This document shows, piece after piece, positions 52,705 through 62,398 of a stretch of DNA of 64,000 nucleotides; the stretch's first letter is position 1, and the number at the start of each line of letters is the position of its first letter. Source of the DNA: Paenibacillus sp. NAIST15-1 (GTDB lineage Bacteria > Bacillota > Bacilli > Paenibacillales > Paenibacillaceae); NCBI RefSeq assembly GCF_001894745.1, contig NZ_BBYF01000001.1:682001-746000 (forward strand), read 5' to 3'. Made by a program: the position numbers and the translations under genes. The notes under the pieces were generated by a model. That model searched no databases. It was not told where the DNA came from and was given only the letters and a program-made list of their open reading frames with translations.

Positions 52705-53702
52705 TGACGGGGGGAACCGGATTTCTAGGGCAGCGGCTAGCATTAAGATTGGTCGAAGAGGGCTATACCGTCAGCGCCATTGGCCGCAATACGCATGTAG
52801 GCCATGAGCTGGAACGAATGGGTGTCCGATTTATTCCGCTTGAGTTAGGCGATGCCGAGCGGATTAAGGAGATATGCCACGGTCAAGATACCGTCTTCCA
52901 CTGCGCGGCACTGTCTGCTCCATGGGGCGCATATGCCGACTTCTACGCCAGCAACGTCATAGGTACGCGCCATGTCGTGGAAGGATGCGTAAGCGGCGGG
53001 GCCCGTCTTGTGCATGTATCAACGCCGAGCATTTACTGGAGTTGGCGTGACCGATTGAATATTAAGGAGACGGATCCACTGCCTTCTAAACAGGCTACGG
53101 CCTATTCTGCCACGAAGCTGCTAGCCGAGCGGGAGGTGGATCAGGCCGTAGAAGAGGCTGGGCTGCACGCCATTACGCTGCGGCCGCGCGCGATCTACGG
53201 TCCAGGTGACCGCGCCATCCTCCCACGGCTCATAGAGGCGAACCGAGGCGGCTATATGCCGCTCATTCGCGGCGGCCGGTCGATGCTCGACGTTACGTAT
53301 GTCGACAACGTGGTCGATGCGCTGCTGCTAGCCGCCGAAGCTTACCCGGCTGCGCTTGGCGGCAAGTACAATATTACGAACGGCGAGCCCAGCCTGCTGA
53401 ATGATTTGCTGGCTAAGCTTTTCGCCCTGCTCGAAATGCCGTTCCGCCCCATCCCGCTCGCTTACCCGATCGCTTCGGCGGCGGCCGGGATGCTGGAGCT
53501 TAACGCCCGCTGGTTTGCCAGAGGCAAGGAGCCGAAGCTTACCCGGTATACGGTTGGACTAATCGGACGGAGTCAGACGCTCGACATTACGGCTGCCCGC
53601 GAGATGTTGGGTTATAAGCCTAGGATCTGTATCGAGGAAGGCATGAAGCGATTTGCTGAAGCATGGGTACAAGAAGGAGGCTCGTCAGCTGCATGGACGT
53701 GA
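52686..53702 (+). CDS. NAD-dependent epimerase/dehydratase (3beta-HSD/OleD-like), gene 3 of cluster
   Basis: 338 residues, extended SDR. Rossmann start ALVTGGTGFLGQRLALRLVE, HVSTPSIYWSW, catalytic Y-x-x-x-K in YSATKLLAERE and LRPRAIYGPGDRAILPRLIE. This last pattern resembles the 3beta-hydroxysteroid dehydrogenase/OleD group that reduces beta-keto acids made by thiolase-like enzymes such as OleA. Overlaps gene 2 by 19 nt. With the KASIII-like enzyme it could reduce the condensation product; inference. Confidence 0.85.
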   Translation: MRRRALVTGGTGFLGQRLALRLVEEGYTVSAIGRNTHVGHELERMGVRFIPLELGDAERIKEICHGQDTVFHCAALSAPWGAYADFYASNVIGTRHVVEGCVSGGARLVHVSTPSIYWSWRDRLNIKETDPLPSKQATAYSATKLLAEREVDQAVEEAGLHAITLRPRAIYGPGDRAILPRLIEANRGGYMPLIRGGRSMLDVTYVDNVVDALLLAAEAYPAALGGKYNITNGEPSLLNDLLAKLFALLEMPFRPIPLAYPIASAAAGMLELNARWFARGKEPKLTRYTVGLIGRSQTLDITAAREMLGYKPRICIEEGMKRFAEAWVQEGGSSAAWT

Positions 53703-54583
53703 ACAAAGGAGCCATAAAAGAAGTTTCCGTGAACTTGATGACCGCAGGGTACTGCACGCACCGGGAATGGCTTACGATTCAAGGCGGGAGCGGCGCTTCC
53801 GTGCGCTTTCCGGCCATGTTCGCCTATATCGAGCACCCGCGGCTCGGATCAATCCTGTTCGACACCGGCTATTCCACACGCTTCTTTCAGGCTACATCAG
53901 CCTTTCCCGCGAGGCTGTATCGGTGGACGACGCCGGTCTATATCGGCGAAGATGAGAGTGCAGCCAATCAACTGCGCAATCTTGGCGTAATGCCGGAGGA
54001 CGTGCGGACGATTATTTTGTCGCACTTTCACGCAGATCATATCGGCGGTGTGTGCGATTTCGCGAATGCCGAGTTTTATTATTTGCGCGAGGCTTATCGT
54101 CCCCTGCAGGACATGTCTCCTTTCCAAGCTACGAAAGCCGGCTTTCTGCCTGGGCTATTGCCGGATCGATTCGGTGATCGATCCCGTCTTATTGAGGAGA
54201 CATGCAGCCAAATAAACTTGGACGAGGGATATGCGCCCTTCACAGAGGGATACGATCTGTTCGGGGACGGTAGCATCATCGGCATCAACCTATCGGGGCA
54301 TGCGCTGGGTCAGCTTGGCCTGCTTCTGCGCTCTGCAGGGCATGAATACTTCCTCTGCGCCGACGCTGCTTGGTCAACGGCAGCCTATGCATCGCATCGG
54401 CGTCCGAAGTCCATCGTCAAGTTGATCAAAGCGGATTGGCAGCAATATAAGGACAACCTTCACCGATTACATATCCTGCATCGTAGGCGACCGGATCTTC
54501 GCATCATCCCAACGCACTGCCGGGAAGCCGAACAGTGGTACGTAACAAGCCCTAAGGTTCAAGGAGGTGCTCAGCGTGGATAA
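53693..54583 (+). CDS. MBL-fold hydrolase, gene 4 of cluster
   Basis: 296 residues from the ATG at 53693, overlapping gene 3 by 10 nt, with AAGGAGG about 12 nt upstream; a GTG two codons later is also possible. Metal motif LSHFHADHIGG, LSGHALGQLGLLL with the next histidine, YFLCADAAW with the bridging aspartate and IIPTHCREAEQW at the end. Related to lactonase/N-acyl-homoserine lactonase-like MBL proteins (LFDTGYS start). In the cluster it may hydrolyse a lactone or thioester intermediate; inference. Confidence 0.85.
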   Translation: MDVNKGAIKEVSVNLMTAGYCTHREWLTIQGGSGASVRFPAMFAYIEHPRLGSILFDTGYSTRFFQATSAFPARLYRWTTPVYIGEDESAANQLRNLGVMPEDVRTIILSHFHADHIGGVCDFANAEFYYLREAYRPLQDMSPFQATKAGFLPGLLPDRFGDRSRLIEETCSQINLDEGYAPFTEGYDLFGDGSIIGINLSGHALGQLGLLLRSAGHEYFLCADAAWSTAAYASHRRPKSIVKLIKADWQQYKDNLHRLHILHRRRPDLRIIPTHCREAEQWYVTSPKVQGGAQRG

Positions 54584-55895
54584 AGGAACGATGATCGCTG
54601 CCCGGGAATATATCCGTACGAAGTACGGACGAAGCTGGAGCAGCAGGGAAGCACTGGAGCGGTGGCAGCATCGTCAAGTGATGAAGCATCTGGGGCGAAT
54701 CAGGCAGTGCTCCCCCTTCTTCCGCGAGCGCATGGGCGAGCTCCCCGACGATCAGTGGCGCGGCATGCCAGTCATGGACAAGTTGCTGATGATGGAGCAT
54801 TTCGATGCCCTTAATACCGCTGGCGTACGAAAGGAGGAAGCGTTCGCCATGGCACTGGCAGCTGAGGAGAGCCGCGACTTCACTCCTGAATGGAATGGCA
54901 TTACCGTTGGTATGTCCTCGGGGACGTCAGGCAATCGCGGCCTCTTCCTCGTCAGCCCACAGGAGAGTATGGCATGGGCCGGAGCGATGCTCGCTAAGGC
55001 TCTGCCTGGTTCCGTATTGGCTCGGGAGCGCATCGCGCTCTTCCTGCGCGCCAACAGCAACTTGTACGGGAGCGTGAGCAAGCGGCGGCTGCAGTTCGCC
55101 TACTTCGACCTGCTCGACCCGTTGGAGGAGCAGGTTATGCGACTGAACACTTACGCCCCTACCCTGCTCGTCGCGCCGCCGTCTATGCTCCGCATGCTTG
55201 CAGAGCAGCTGGAGCAGGGCCTGCTCGCGATACGTCCACGCAAGCTTTTTGCCGTAGCTGAAGTCCTTGATCCGCTCGATGAAGCGATAATTAGCGCGGC
55301 GTTCCAGCAACCCGTGCACCAAATCTATCAATGCACGGAAGGCTTTCTCGGCATTACGTGTGGACATGGGACGCTTCACTTGAACGAAGACCTCGTCTTC
55401 GTAGAGAAAGAGTGGCTAGACAAGCGCGAAAGAAAATTCACACCGATTATTACTGACTTCCGGCGTATGACTCAGCCGATCGTTCGTTATCGGCTGGACG
55501 ATGTCTTGACAGAGAGAAACGAGCCTTGTCCGTGCGGATCTCCCTTCACTGCACTGGAGCGCATCGAAGGGCGTCACGATGATATGTTTTATATGCCTTC
55601 ACTAAGAGACGGCACTCTTACGACTGTATTTCCCGATTTTATTCGCCGTGCAATTCTGTCCGCCTCATCGAAGATTGAACACTATGCGGCGGTGCAGCAT
55701 TCGCCAACGCACATCACGGTGGCGCTGCAAGTGCCTACGCAATATCGGACAGCATGTGAACGGGACATTATGCTCGAACTACATAAGCTGTGTGCAATCG
55801 TTCAGTGTGCAGCGCCTGACATTCAATTTACCGAGTGGAAGCCGCAGCCTGCCGGGCACAAGCTGCGCCGGATCGAGAGGAAGTTTACAGTATGA
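54576..55895 (+). CDS. CoF/PaaK-like adenylate-forming enzyme (F390-synthetase-related), gene 5 of cluster
   Basis: 439 residues from a GTG at 54576 with AAGGAGG 8 nt upstream, overlapping gene 4 by 8 nt. The AMP-binding P-loop is VGMSSGTSGNRGLFLV; YQCTEGFLGITC and FTPIITDFRRMTQPIVRYRL with the arginine/aspartate of adenylating enzymes follow; CPCGSPF is typical of the PaaK/CapK/F390-synthetase branch. It would activate a carboxylate as acyl-AMP. No carrier-protein gene is in the cluster, so CoA or a small acceptor is likely. Confidence 0.85.
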   Translation: MDKGTMIAAREYIRTKYGRSWSSREALERWQHRQVMKHLGRIRQCSPFFRERMGELPDDQWRGMPVMDKLLMMEHFDALNTAGVRKEEAFAMALAAEESRDFTPEWNGITVGMSSGTSGNRGLFLVSPQESMAWAGAMLAKALPGSVLARERIALFLRANSNLYGSVSKRRLQFAYFDLLDPLEEQVMRLNTYAPTLLVAPPSMLRMLAEQLEQGLLAIRPRKLFAVAEVLDPLDEAIISAAFQQPVHQIYQCTEGFLGITCGHGTLHLNEDLVFVEKEWLDKRERKFTPIITDFRRMTQPIVRYRLDDVLTERNEPCPCGSPFTALERIEGRHDDMFYMPSLRDGTLTTVFPDFIRRAILSASSKIEHYAAVQHSPTHITVALQVPTQYRTACERDIMLELHKLCAIVQCAAPDIQFTEWKPQPAGHKLRRIERKFTV

Positions 55896-57049
55896 GTATC
55901 GCAGTTCTATATGATGCAGCGAATATCGATCGGCTGCCTTGGCCGAACGATGAGGAGGGGCATGCGGCTAAGGCATGGATAGAGCCATGGATACGACATG
56001 GGCCGGAACGCGACGTGGATAATATTCAGACCCGGATGTTGGCGATCCTCATCGACGACCAATTTGTGCTGCCGATTACCGTTAATGAACGAGAGTACGA
56101 CAACGCATATGTATGCTCGCCGTATACGCACTATGTTACTTATGCGAAGCAAGAGCTCGGCATGCTGAAGCAGCCGCTGCTGGAACGGCCGCTTGCGTGG
56201 CTGTTAAGTGGAATCGGATTAGGAATGAAGTTTGCGCAGTGCAATCGCGTCGTGCATGTGAACAATTGGCTGCTGTCTACGAATCTGTATCCACGTATGA
56301 CGGCAGAGCACGTATTAGCCATCATCCCCCTGCTGCAAGCTCGGTTCCCCGATCACTCGATCGTGTTCCGTTCGTTGAATCGCCACTACTACCCGGAGCT
56401 GTGTCGCAGTTTGGAGGAAACCGGATGTGCGCTTGTGCCTAGCCGCCAAATCTATTGCTTGGATACCCGCGATTCCAGATCTCAGAATGCCAAGGAGAGA
56501 TGGTTAATTAAGCGCGATGAGGGGCTGCTGACGAAGCACGGATACGAGATCGTTCGGCATGAAGAGCTTGTACCGGCCGATATTCCCCGCATGGTTCAAC
56601 TGTACAACTTGCTCTATATCGATAAATATTCACCGTGCAATCCGCAGTTTAATGAGCGCTTCTTCGCACATGCACTGGCGACGAAGACACTGCGCTTCCT
56701 CGCTCTGCGCACATCGAAGGGGCGAATAGACGGCATCATGGGTTACTTCTGCCGCAACGGTATACTGACGACGCCAATCTTCGGTTACGATACCGCCCTT
56801 CCGCTGGAAACAGGCCTGTACCGCATGCTCTCCGCTGTCCTGTTCCGTGAGGCGCAGCGACTTGGCATGCAATGGAACGAGAGCTCGGGCGCAGCGCAGT
56901 TCAAACGCAACCGGGGAGCTACTGGGCATTGGGAATATTCAGCCATCATGGATCGGCATCTGCCTGTGTACCGCCGTAGCTGCTGGTCGTTCATCTCCTT
57001 GGCCGCCAATCGAATCGGCGTTCCACTAATGGAACGACATAAATTATGA
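55892..57049 (+). CDS. GNAT-like acyltransferase, gene 6 of cluster
   Basis: 385 residues from the ATG at 55892, sharing ATGA with the stop of gene 5. The protein is larger than a single GNAT; FRSLNRHYYPELCRSLEETG and LGMQWNESSGAAQFKRNRGA near the end resemble FemAB/GNAT-type acyltransferases. I recognise it only by general pattern. Strict overlap with its neighbours shows it belongs to the cluster. Confidence 0.6.
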   Translation: MSIAVLYDAANIDRLPWPNDEEGHAAKAWIEPWIRHGPERDVDNIQTRMLAILIDDQFVLPITVNEREYDNAYVCSPYTHYVTYAKQELGMLKQPLLERPLAWLLSGIGLGMKFAQCNRVVHVNNWLLSTNLYPRMTAEHVLAIIPLLQARFPDHSIVFRSLNRHYYPELCRSLEETGCALVPSRQIYCLDTRDSRSQNAKERWLIKRDEGLLTKHGYEIVRHEELVPADIPRMVQLYNLLYIDKYSPCNPQFNERFFAHALATKTLRFLALRTSKGRIDGIMGYFCRNGILTTPIFGYDTALPLETGLYRMLSAVLFREAQRLGMQWNESSGAAQFKRNRGATGHWEYSAIMDRHLPVYRRSCWSFISLAANRIGVPLMERHKL

Positions 57050-57077
57050 GGTTACAGACGAGAAAGGAGGATTCCTT

Positions 57078-57956
57078 TTGGCAAGACCACAGACGAAGTT
57101 GCAGCATTCTGCAGCTTCCCCTTCGCGGCCAATCGCTGTCGTGACCGGTACGTCCAGCGGCTTCGGGCTCTACACGAGTGTCGCGCTGGCGAGCGCAGGA
57201 TATGATGTCGTGGCGACGATGCGTAATACGGCCAAGCATGGGAAGCTGCTTGCTGAAGCACAAACATGCGGCGTCTCCGCATACATCCATGTGCTGCCTC
57301 TTGATGTCACGAATCAGGAGAGTATTGAAGCAGCATTCGTGTATATTCTCCAGCATTACGGCAGGGTCGATTTGCTCGTGAACAATGCGGGCTACGCTGC
57401 AGGTGGATACGTCGAGGAGGTGGACATGGACGCTTGGCGCGCCCAACTGGAGACCAATTTTTTCGGCACGGTCGCCGTTACGCGCGCAGTGTTACCTATC
57501 ATGCGGGAACAAGGCAGTGGAACCATTGTGAATGTGAGCAGCATTAGCGGCCGATATGCTTTTCCAGGCTACGCCCCATATGCCGCCTCCAAGTTCGCCG
57601 TCGAAGGCTTTACAGAGGCGCTGCGGCTTGAGATGCTGCCATTTGGCGTATATGCCGTACTGGTTGAACCAGGCTCCTACAAAACGGATATATGGGAAAA
57701 GGGATTCTCCTCTATCCAATTACGCGAGAATTCGCCGTACAGCAAGCTGCTTCAAGCGGTTCTGCAATTCTCGAAGCGCAGCTCTGAAACGGCTCCTCCT
57801 CCGCAGGAGGTGGCGCGTCACATCGTCAAGATTGCGCGCACGCCAAGACCGAATCTACGCTATTTCATGGGTCGAGGGGCGATGCCCCTGCGCCTTATCC
57901 GTCTATTGCCATGGAAGTGCTATGAGAAGCTCGTACTGTGGGCTTTACGACGATAG
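57078..57956 (+). CDS. SDR family oxidoreductase, gene 7 of cluster
   Basis: 292 residues, classical SDR. Cofactor motif VVTGTSSGFGLYTSVALA (T-G-x-x-x-G-x-G), LVNNAGYAAGG, NVSSISGRYAFPG and the catalytic Y-x-x-x-K in YAASKFAVEGF. TTG start with AAAGGAGG upstream, 28 nt after gene 6. A decayed copy of its 3' end lies at 61793-61905. Likely a final ketone/alcohol step of the cluster; inference. Confidence 0.9.
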   Translation: MARPQTKLQHSAASPSRPIAVVTGTSSGFGLYTSVALASAGYDVVATMRNTAKHGKLLAEAQTCGVSAYIHVLPLDVTNQESIEAAFVYILQHYGRVDLLVNNAGYAAGGYVEEVDMDAWRAQLETNFFGTVAVTRAVLPIMREQGSGTIVNVSSISGRYAFPGYAPYAASKFAVEGFTEALRLEMLPFGVYAVLVEPGSYKTDIWEKGFSSIQLRENSPYSKLLQAVLQFSKRSSETAPPPQEVARHIVKIARTPRPNLRYFMGRGAMPLRLIRLLPWKCYEKLVLWALRR

Positions 57957-57960
57957 ACAA

Positions 57961-58002
57961 AGAGGCTGTGCCCAGTGTACATGTTGGGCCAGCCTCCTTT
58001 TT
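57961..58002 (+). terminator. Terminator of the seven-gene cluster
   Basis: AGAGGCTGTGCCCA pairs imperfectly with TGGGCCAGCCTCCTTTTT, immediately after the SDR stop. Confidence 0.75.
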
Positions 58003-58042
58003 AACAGGTAATTGATGAACCGTCAATTCTTACTCTTTGTAT

Positions 58043-58903
58043 TTATTTCTTTATAACCGGAATCCATACCTCGCTGCGATAGTCCTCTGCCCACGGATCC
58101 CCTGGAGGATACAGCTCGAAATCAGGACCTTCGGCTTGCTCGTAGTCTGTAGCTGGGAACCATTCCTGATAGATGCGGTTCCATACTTCTTGAATGGAAC
58201 CAGGCATTGGACCCGTTGAGGTGAATATAGCCCACGTCGCAGCTGGAATTTGAATCAATTCATACTCGCCTTCTGATTCTGTCCGATCCGTCTCTACTGC
58301 AATCGCGTAGTTAAAGACCTCCCCACCCGGCTGCGCGCCATAGCAAATGCCTAGGGTATCTTGATTTTTGCCCAGCGCAGCAATTTTAGCGACGCTTCCA
58401 TCCGCGTGACTATCTTGCCAAAACTTCGGAATCTCGATCGAATTTTCTCCCTCTTTCGTGGTCGTCTGGATCGACTTTCCTACTACGGTAAACGCCTCTC
58501 TCTGTACAATTCTATAATCCATTTCTTTGTCTCCCTTCAATGATAGGTGGAAGGAAATGCGAGGAAAGGCCTTCAGCTGGACACCCGAATTTCGAGCCTC
58601 GGAGGGCGAGATGCCGTGCAGCTTGCGGAACGCCTTAGAGAACGATTCTGGCGAATCGTAGCAATACTTCATCGCGACATCGATCACTTTAGAGCCACTC
58701 ATTGCTAACTCTTGAGCCGCCAAGGTTAAGCGCCGTTTCCGTATATACTCAGCCACTGTCATACCAGTCACCATATAGAACATCCGCTGAAAGTGGTAGG
58801 GAGAAGAATACGCTGCCTTCGCAAGCTCCGCCATATCCAAAGGCTCCAGCATCTTCGCTTCGATTAAATCAAGCGCCGACATCATTCGATTCAGCCATTC
58901 CAT
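58043..58903 (-). CDS. AraC family regulator with GyrI-like effector domain
   Basis: 286 residues. AraC helix-turn-helix pair at 10-105 (MAELAKAAYSSPYHFQRMFY and YDSPESFSKAFRKLHGISPS), then a GyrI-like SOUL-fold ligand domain at about 130-285 (MDYRIVQREAFTVVGKSIQT, AATWAIFTSTGPMP, DFELYPPGDP). This Rob/BmrR-type layout senses small hydrophobic or multidrug ligands. The ATG at 58903 has GGAG 8 nt upstream; a TTG two codons earlier is less well spaced. It could regulate the convergent cluster or the downstream hydrolase. Confidence 0.9.
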   Translation of the reverse strand: MEWLNRMMSALDLIEAKMLEPLDMAELAKAAYSSPYHFQRMFYMVTGMTVAEYIRKRRLTLAAQELAMSGSKVIDVAMKYCYDSPESFSKAFRKLHGISPSEARNSGVQLKAFPRISFHLSLKGDKEMDYRIVQREAFTVVGKSIQTTTKEGENSIEIPKFWQDSHADGSVAKIAALGKNQDTLGICYGAQPGGEVFNYAIAVETDRTESEGEYELIQIPAATWAIFTSTGPMPGSIQEVWNRIYQEWFPATDYEQAEGPDFELYPPGDPWAEDYRSEVWIPVIKK

Positions 58904-59103
58904 TCGCAATTGCTCCTCTCTGAGTACATCTTATCAAGGCTACCTCTTGCCATCCTGTCATTCTGTGCGATCGTGTGACAGACCTATCATCTGTTCGTAT
59001 CATTTCCCCTACTTATCCTCATCTATAATCAACCCGTACAATGCCTAAATCATCGAATTAGCATCAGCTATGAACTAAGGTTCGACTTTAGCCCTACAAT
59101 CCA

Positions 59104-60132
59104 TCATTTTGCGAACGAGTCCACCATCCATTGCGAGAACTTTTCTTTTTCTTCAAATTGCGGATAATGAGCGGATTGATCGTATGTGATAAATTCCTTT
59201 TTAGCTGCATTGATTTGATCAAAATATGTTTTGGCTGCTTTCGCAGATGTCATGTAATCGTACTGCCCCATAATGAAATAGACCGGTACATCCAGCTTGG
59301 TAACAAATGTAGGCAATGGCTTCTTCAATGCCTGCCCTATCAATACTTCTTGTGCATTCGAGACACTGCGATAAAAACGGATGCGATCCAGCAAGTTATA
59401 CTCCGGTCCGAACAAGCCTCTATCCATGTCTGCATTCACATCAATCAATCTTGCCGTACCGCCATATTTGCGCACATAATTGCGTGGAGTTAATTGTTCT
59501 CCGCTTTGCACTTTTTCCGTTAATCCTTGCAAGAACTCCACATCGGTTGTGTCGCCACTCATTTTTGCTTGATCAAGCGTGAACTGCAATGCATCCTTTT
59601 CACTTTCTGTAACATTAGACATCTGTCCGATGCCAATATAGGCTTTATATTTCTCAGGTGCTTGCTGTGCAGCTTGTATGCCAATATAAGTACCGAAGGA
59701 ATGGCCCGCTAATATGACCTTCTCTTGATGGAAACGAGCCGATATGTAATCTGTCAAAGCCAGTACATCTTTCACTAATAGATCCGTAGACAGATTGGAA
59801 TAATCCTCTCCAAAATGATACGACTTTCCTCCGGCTCTCTGGTCATAACGAACAACTGTGAAATGCTTCTCCAATATGTCTTGGTATTTGGTTACATAGG
59901 GGATTTCCGATACAGCCGGTCCACCGTGCAAGAAAATGACAACCGGATTATTCTTATCCTGTCCCCGTATCATCAATTCATGGCCCGTTCCATTAATTTC
60001 GACTTCCTCAAGCACGCTTATACTGTTTGCGCCCTCTATACTAGGAGTCCATGTGGGAAAAACCAATGCTATCCCAACCAATAAAAGAATGGCTACTCCG
60101 ATGTAAATGAATGCTTTTCTAACTTTTTTCAC
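59104..60132 (-). CDS. Membrane-anchored alpha/beta hydrolase (proline-iminopeptidase-like)
   Basis: 342 residues. One N-terminal helix (IYIGVAILLLVGIALVFP) anchors the protein with its catalytic part outside. The hydrolase fold shows VIFLHGGPAVSEIPYVTKYQ, VRYDQRAGGKS and the nucleophile elbow ILAGHSFGTYIG; the acid lies around MGQYDYMT and the histidine in DQSAHYPQFEE. H-G-G-P and D-Q-R point to the prolyl-aminopeptidase (S33) branch. GTG start with GGGAG upstream. Confidence 0.85.
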   Translation of the reverse strand: MKKVRKAFIYIGVAILLLVGIALVFPTWTPSIEGANSISVLEEVEINGTGHELMIRGQDKNNPVVIFLHGGPAVSEIPYVTKYQDILEKHFTVVRYDQRAGGKSYHFGEDYSNLSTDLLVKDVLALTDYISARFHQEKVILAGHSFGTYIGIQAAQQAPEKYKAYIGIGQMSNVTESEKDALQFTLDQAKMSGDTTDVEFLQGLTEKVQSGEQLTPRNYVRKYGGTARLIDVNADMDRGLFGPEYNLLDRIRFYRSVSNAQEVLIGQALKKPLPTFVTKLDVPVYFIMGQYDYMTSAKAAKTYFDQINAAKKEFITYDQSAHYPQFEEKEKFSQWMVDSFAK

Positions 60133-60629
60133 AGTTTCAGCTCCCTAGTCCTGATAGACACCCTCGTCTTATCATCCGATGATCCATACGAATGATGCTC
60201 TTCCATCATTGTAGTCGAGGAAAAATTTGAGAGAGTCGTACAAACGTCGGGAATTATACTGGACTAGGGTCGGGGAAAAGGGATAGCACAGTGCCCGCTT
60301 CCCCATTCCGTATATATTCCACTTCAATAGTGCCCATAGGTTAGTCCAGTATTTCGTTGAAAAGGAGTCCTTCTCCTTTTATTTTTATGATTTTTAGACG
60401 CTTCGTGTTTTTAATAAATGTTCCCCCTTTCATTCTAACAATAAGCGCTTCCCATAATCTAGATTCAGTCTTAGAAAATCCTATAGCCATGTTCACCATT
60501 CATGAGTCGCTATCTGTAATCGAATCATAGATGGATGGGAATGCGGATGGGCGGGCAAGATTGAAATGAGCGACTGGCCGAGGATAACAAGCACCACAAA
60601 CGGGACAGCTTTTTGTTGTTCTTTTAAAC

Positions 60630-60641
60630 TAACTATAGTTA
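60630..60641. promoter_or_regulatory. 12-bp palindrome before the LLM oxidoreductase
   Basis: TAACTATAGTTA is a perfect inverted repeat 49 nt before the ATG, followed by promoter-like AT-rich DNA. A candidate operator for an HxlR/MarR-type regulator not in the window. Nothing else is seen in 60133-60629. Confidence 0.45.
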
Positions 60642-60689
60642 TGTTACTATACATTATAAAGCAATATCTAAATAAAGGAGGCGAACACG

Positions 60690-61769
60690 ATGACCGATAA
60701 ACCGGTTGTTGATCTGGAAATTGGAATTAGTACGTTTTTGGAGGCATCGACGGATCCGGTGACAGGTGAGCGCATTAGCCATACCGAGCGAATTCGTCGG
60801 TCGGTAGAAGAGATTGTTCTTGCCGATCAGGTCGGACTTGACGTCTACGGCATCGGCGAGCACCACCGGTATGAGTATGCTTCTTCGGCCCCAGCGGTCA
60901 TCCTGGCGGCAGCGGCGGCACAAACGAAACATATTCGGCTGACCAGCGCCGTGACCGTCCTGTCCTCCGATGATCCGGTACGCGTCTATCAACAGTTTGC
61001 GACGCTGGATGCCATCTCGAACGGACGCGCCGAGATTATGGCCGGCCGCGGCTCGTTCATTGAATCCTTCCCGCTGTTCGGCTACAACTTGAATGATTAC
61101 GATCAATTGTATGAAGAGAATCTGGAGCTTCTGCTCGCTATCCGGGAGTCAGAGAAGGTAAGCTGGCGAGGCAGCCGTCATCGTGCGGCTATTGACAATC
61201 TTGGCGTGTACCCACGGGCCGTTCAGGAACCGCTTCCCGTCTGGATTGCCACCGGCGGTAACGCAGAATCTTCCGTCCGAGCCGGCAGACTCGGCTTGCC
61301 GGTTGCTTATGCGATCATTGGCGGCATGCCGGAGCGCTTTGCGCCGCTTGTCGAGCTCTATAAGAGATCCGCGGCTAAGGCTGGACACGATGTGAACAAG
61401 CTGCAAATTGCAACCCACTCACATGGCATTGTAGCTGATACCGCCGAGAAGGCGGCAGATCTTCTGTTCCCAGGGACACAAGCGATGATGAACAAGCTCG
61501 GACGTGAGCGTGGCTGGGGAGCTCAGTACACACGCGCAACCTTCGATGAGGACAGCAAGTTGCGAGGCTGCCTCTATGTCGGCGATCCAGAGCACGTCGC
61601 TGAGAAAATCGTATTGCTCCACCGCAACTTGGGCGTGACGCGCTTCTTCCTGCACTGTGACATTGGTTCAATTCCGCACCATGATATCATGCGCTCGATT
61701 GAACTGCTCGGCACCAAGGTCGCCCCGCTCGTACGGAAGGAGCTTGCACGTGCCGAGGGCAAAGCGTAA
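60690..61769 (+). CDS. LLM class flavin-dependent oxidoreductase
   Basis: 359 residues of the luciferase-like monooxygenase fold: [60 protein letters not shown] and [20 protein letters not shown]. The protein is close to the LLM group annotated as alkanal-monooxygenase-like in Bacillales. It uses reduced FMN supplied by a separate reductase. AAAGGAGGCG precedes the ATG. A palindrome lies in its promoter, and a relic of an SDR gene lies just downstream. Confidence 0.9.
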   Translation: MTDKPVVDLEIGISTFLEASTDPVTGERISHTERIRRSVEEIVLADQVGLDVYGIGEHHRYEYASSAPAVILAAAAAQTKHIRLTSAVTVLSSDDPVRVYQQFATLDAISNGRAEIMAGRGSFIESFPLFGYNLNDYDQLYEENLELLLAIRESEKVSWRGSRHRAAIDNLGVYPRAVQEPLPVWIATGGNAESSVRAGRLGLPVAYAIIGGMPERFAPLVELYKRSAAKAGHDVNKLQIATHSHGIVADTAEKAADLLFPGTQAMMNKLGRERGWGAQYTRATFDEDSKLRGCLYVGDPEHVAEKIVLLHRNLGVTRFFLHCDIGSIPHHDIMRSIELLGTKVAPLVRKELARAEGKA

Positions 61770-61792
61770 GAATTAATGGCATAAGGAATGAT

Positions 61793-61905
61793 TCCCGCAG
61801 AAGGTAGCGCGTCAAATCGTCAAGATTTCACGAGACCAAGCCCGAAGCTTCGGTATTTCACGGGTCGGGGGGCGACGCCACTTCACCTTCACCCAGGATT
61901 TCTCA
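61793..61905 (+). pseudogene. Relic of an SDR gene 3' end
   Basis: The DNA resembles the 3' end of the cluster SDR gene (57808-57905): one frame reads KVARQIVKIS, then, after a shift, RPSPKLRYFTGRGATPL, versus EVARHIVKIA and RPNLRYFMGRGAMPL in the intact gene. No start or catalytic part remains. A paralogous SDR gene once followed the LLM gene. Confidence 0.7.
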
Positions 61906-61911
61906 ACAATC

Positions 61912-61941
61912 TAAAGGCGTGCCCAGCAGGGCACGCCTTTA
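61912..61941. terminator. Bidirectional terminator
   Basis: TAAAGGCGTGCCC, 4-nt loop, GGGCACGCCTTTA: a 13-bp perfect stem between convergent genes. Confidence 0.85.
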
Positions 61942-61950
61942 GACGAATTC

Positions 61951-62313
61951 TCATTTTTCATTGTTCTGAAACCACGTTTCAAAATCAACCTCATCGCTTT
62001 CATTCGTGCGTATTCCTCTAGCGGAAGCGGCTTGATCACTACGGTTAGGATTTCCTGCATGAGAAGATGAGTTCAAATGCAAGTTCCACCCTAATGTAAT
62101 TAGGATAACGGCAAAAATCATATATTGTGCACAGCTTGTCATAAAGAAGTTTACAATTTCGTATCTATTTTCGCTGGCCACCATCTGATCCATCGCTATC
62201 ATTTCGGAAATATAACCATAACTCTGGGACGCTGACCAGGCCGTATATAGCATCAGCAACCCAGCGAGAGCATATAGAACCATGCTCAAAATGGGAATCT
62301 TCTTTTTTCTCAT
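61951..62313 (-). CDS. Small membrane protein of unknown function
   Basis: 120 residues: two membrane helices (ILSMVLYALAGLLMLYTAW and CAQYMIFAVILITLGWNLHL) and a polar C-terminal tail of about 40 residues. It lies after the ABC ATPase gene on the same strand, 85 nt away, and may belong to that operon. Family not recognised. Confidence 0.65.
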   Translation of the reverse strand: MRKKKIPILSMVLYALAGLLMLYTAWSASQSYGYISEMIAMDQMVASENRYEIVNFFMTSCAQYMIFAVILITLGWNLHLNSSSHAGNPNRSDQAASARGIRTNESDEVDFETWFQNNEK

Positions 62314-62398
62314 GTTTTTCTTCTCTTTTCGCTATATTTTATAAAAAGTGCAGATAACTGAATGCCTGCTGTCAATGTTCAATTCTCACGGTCATGAC

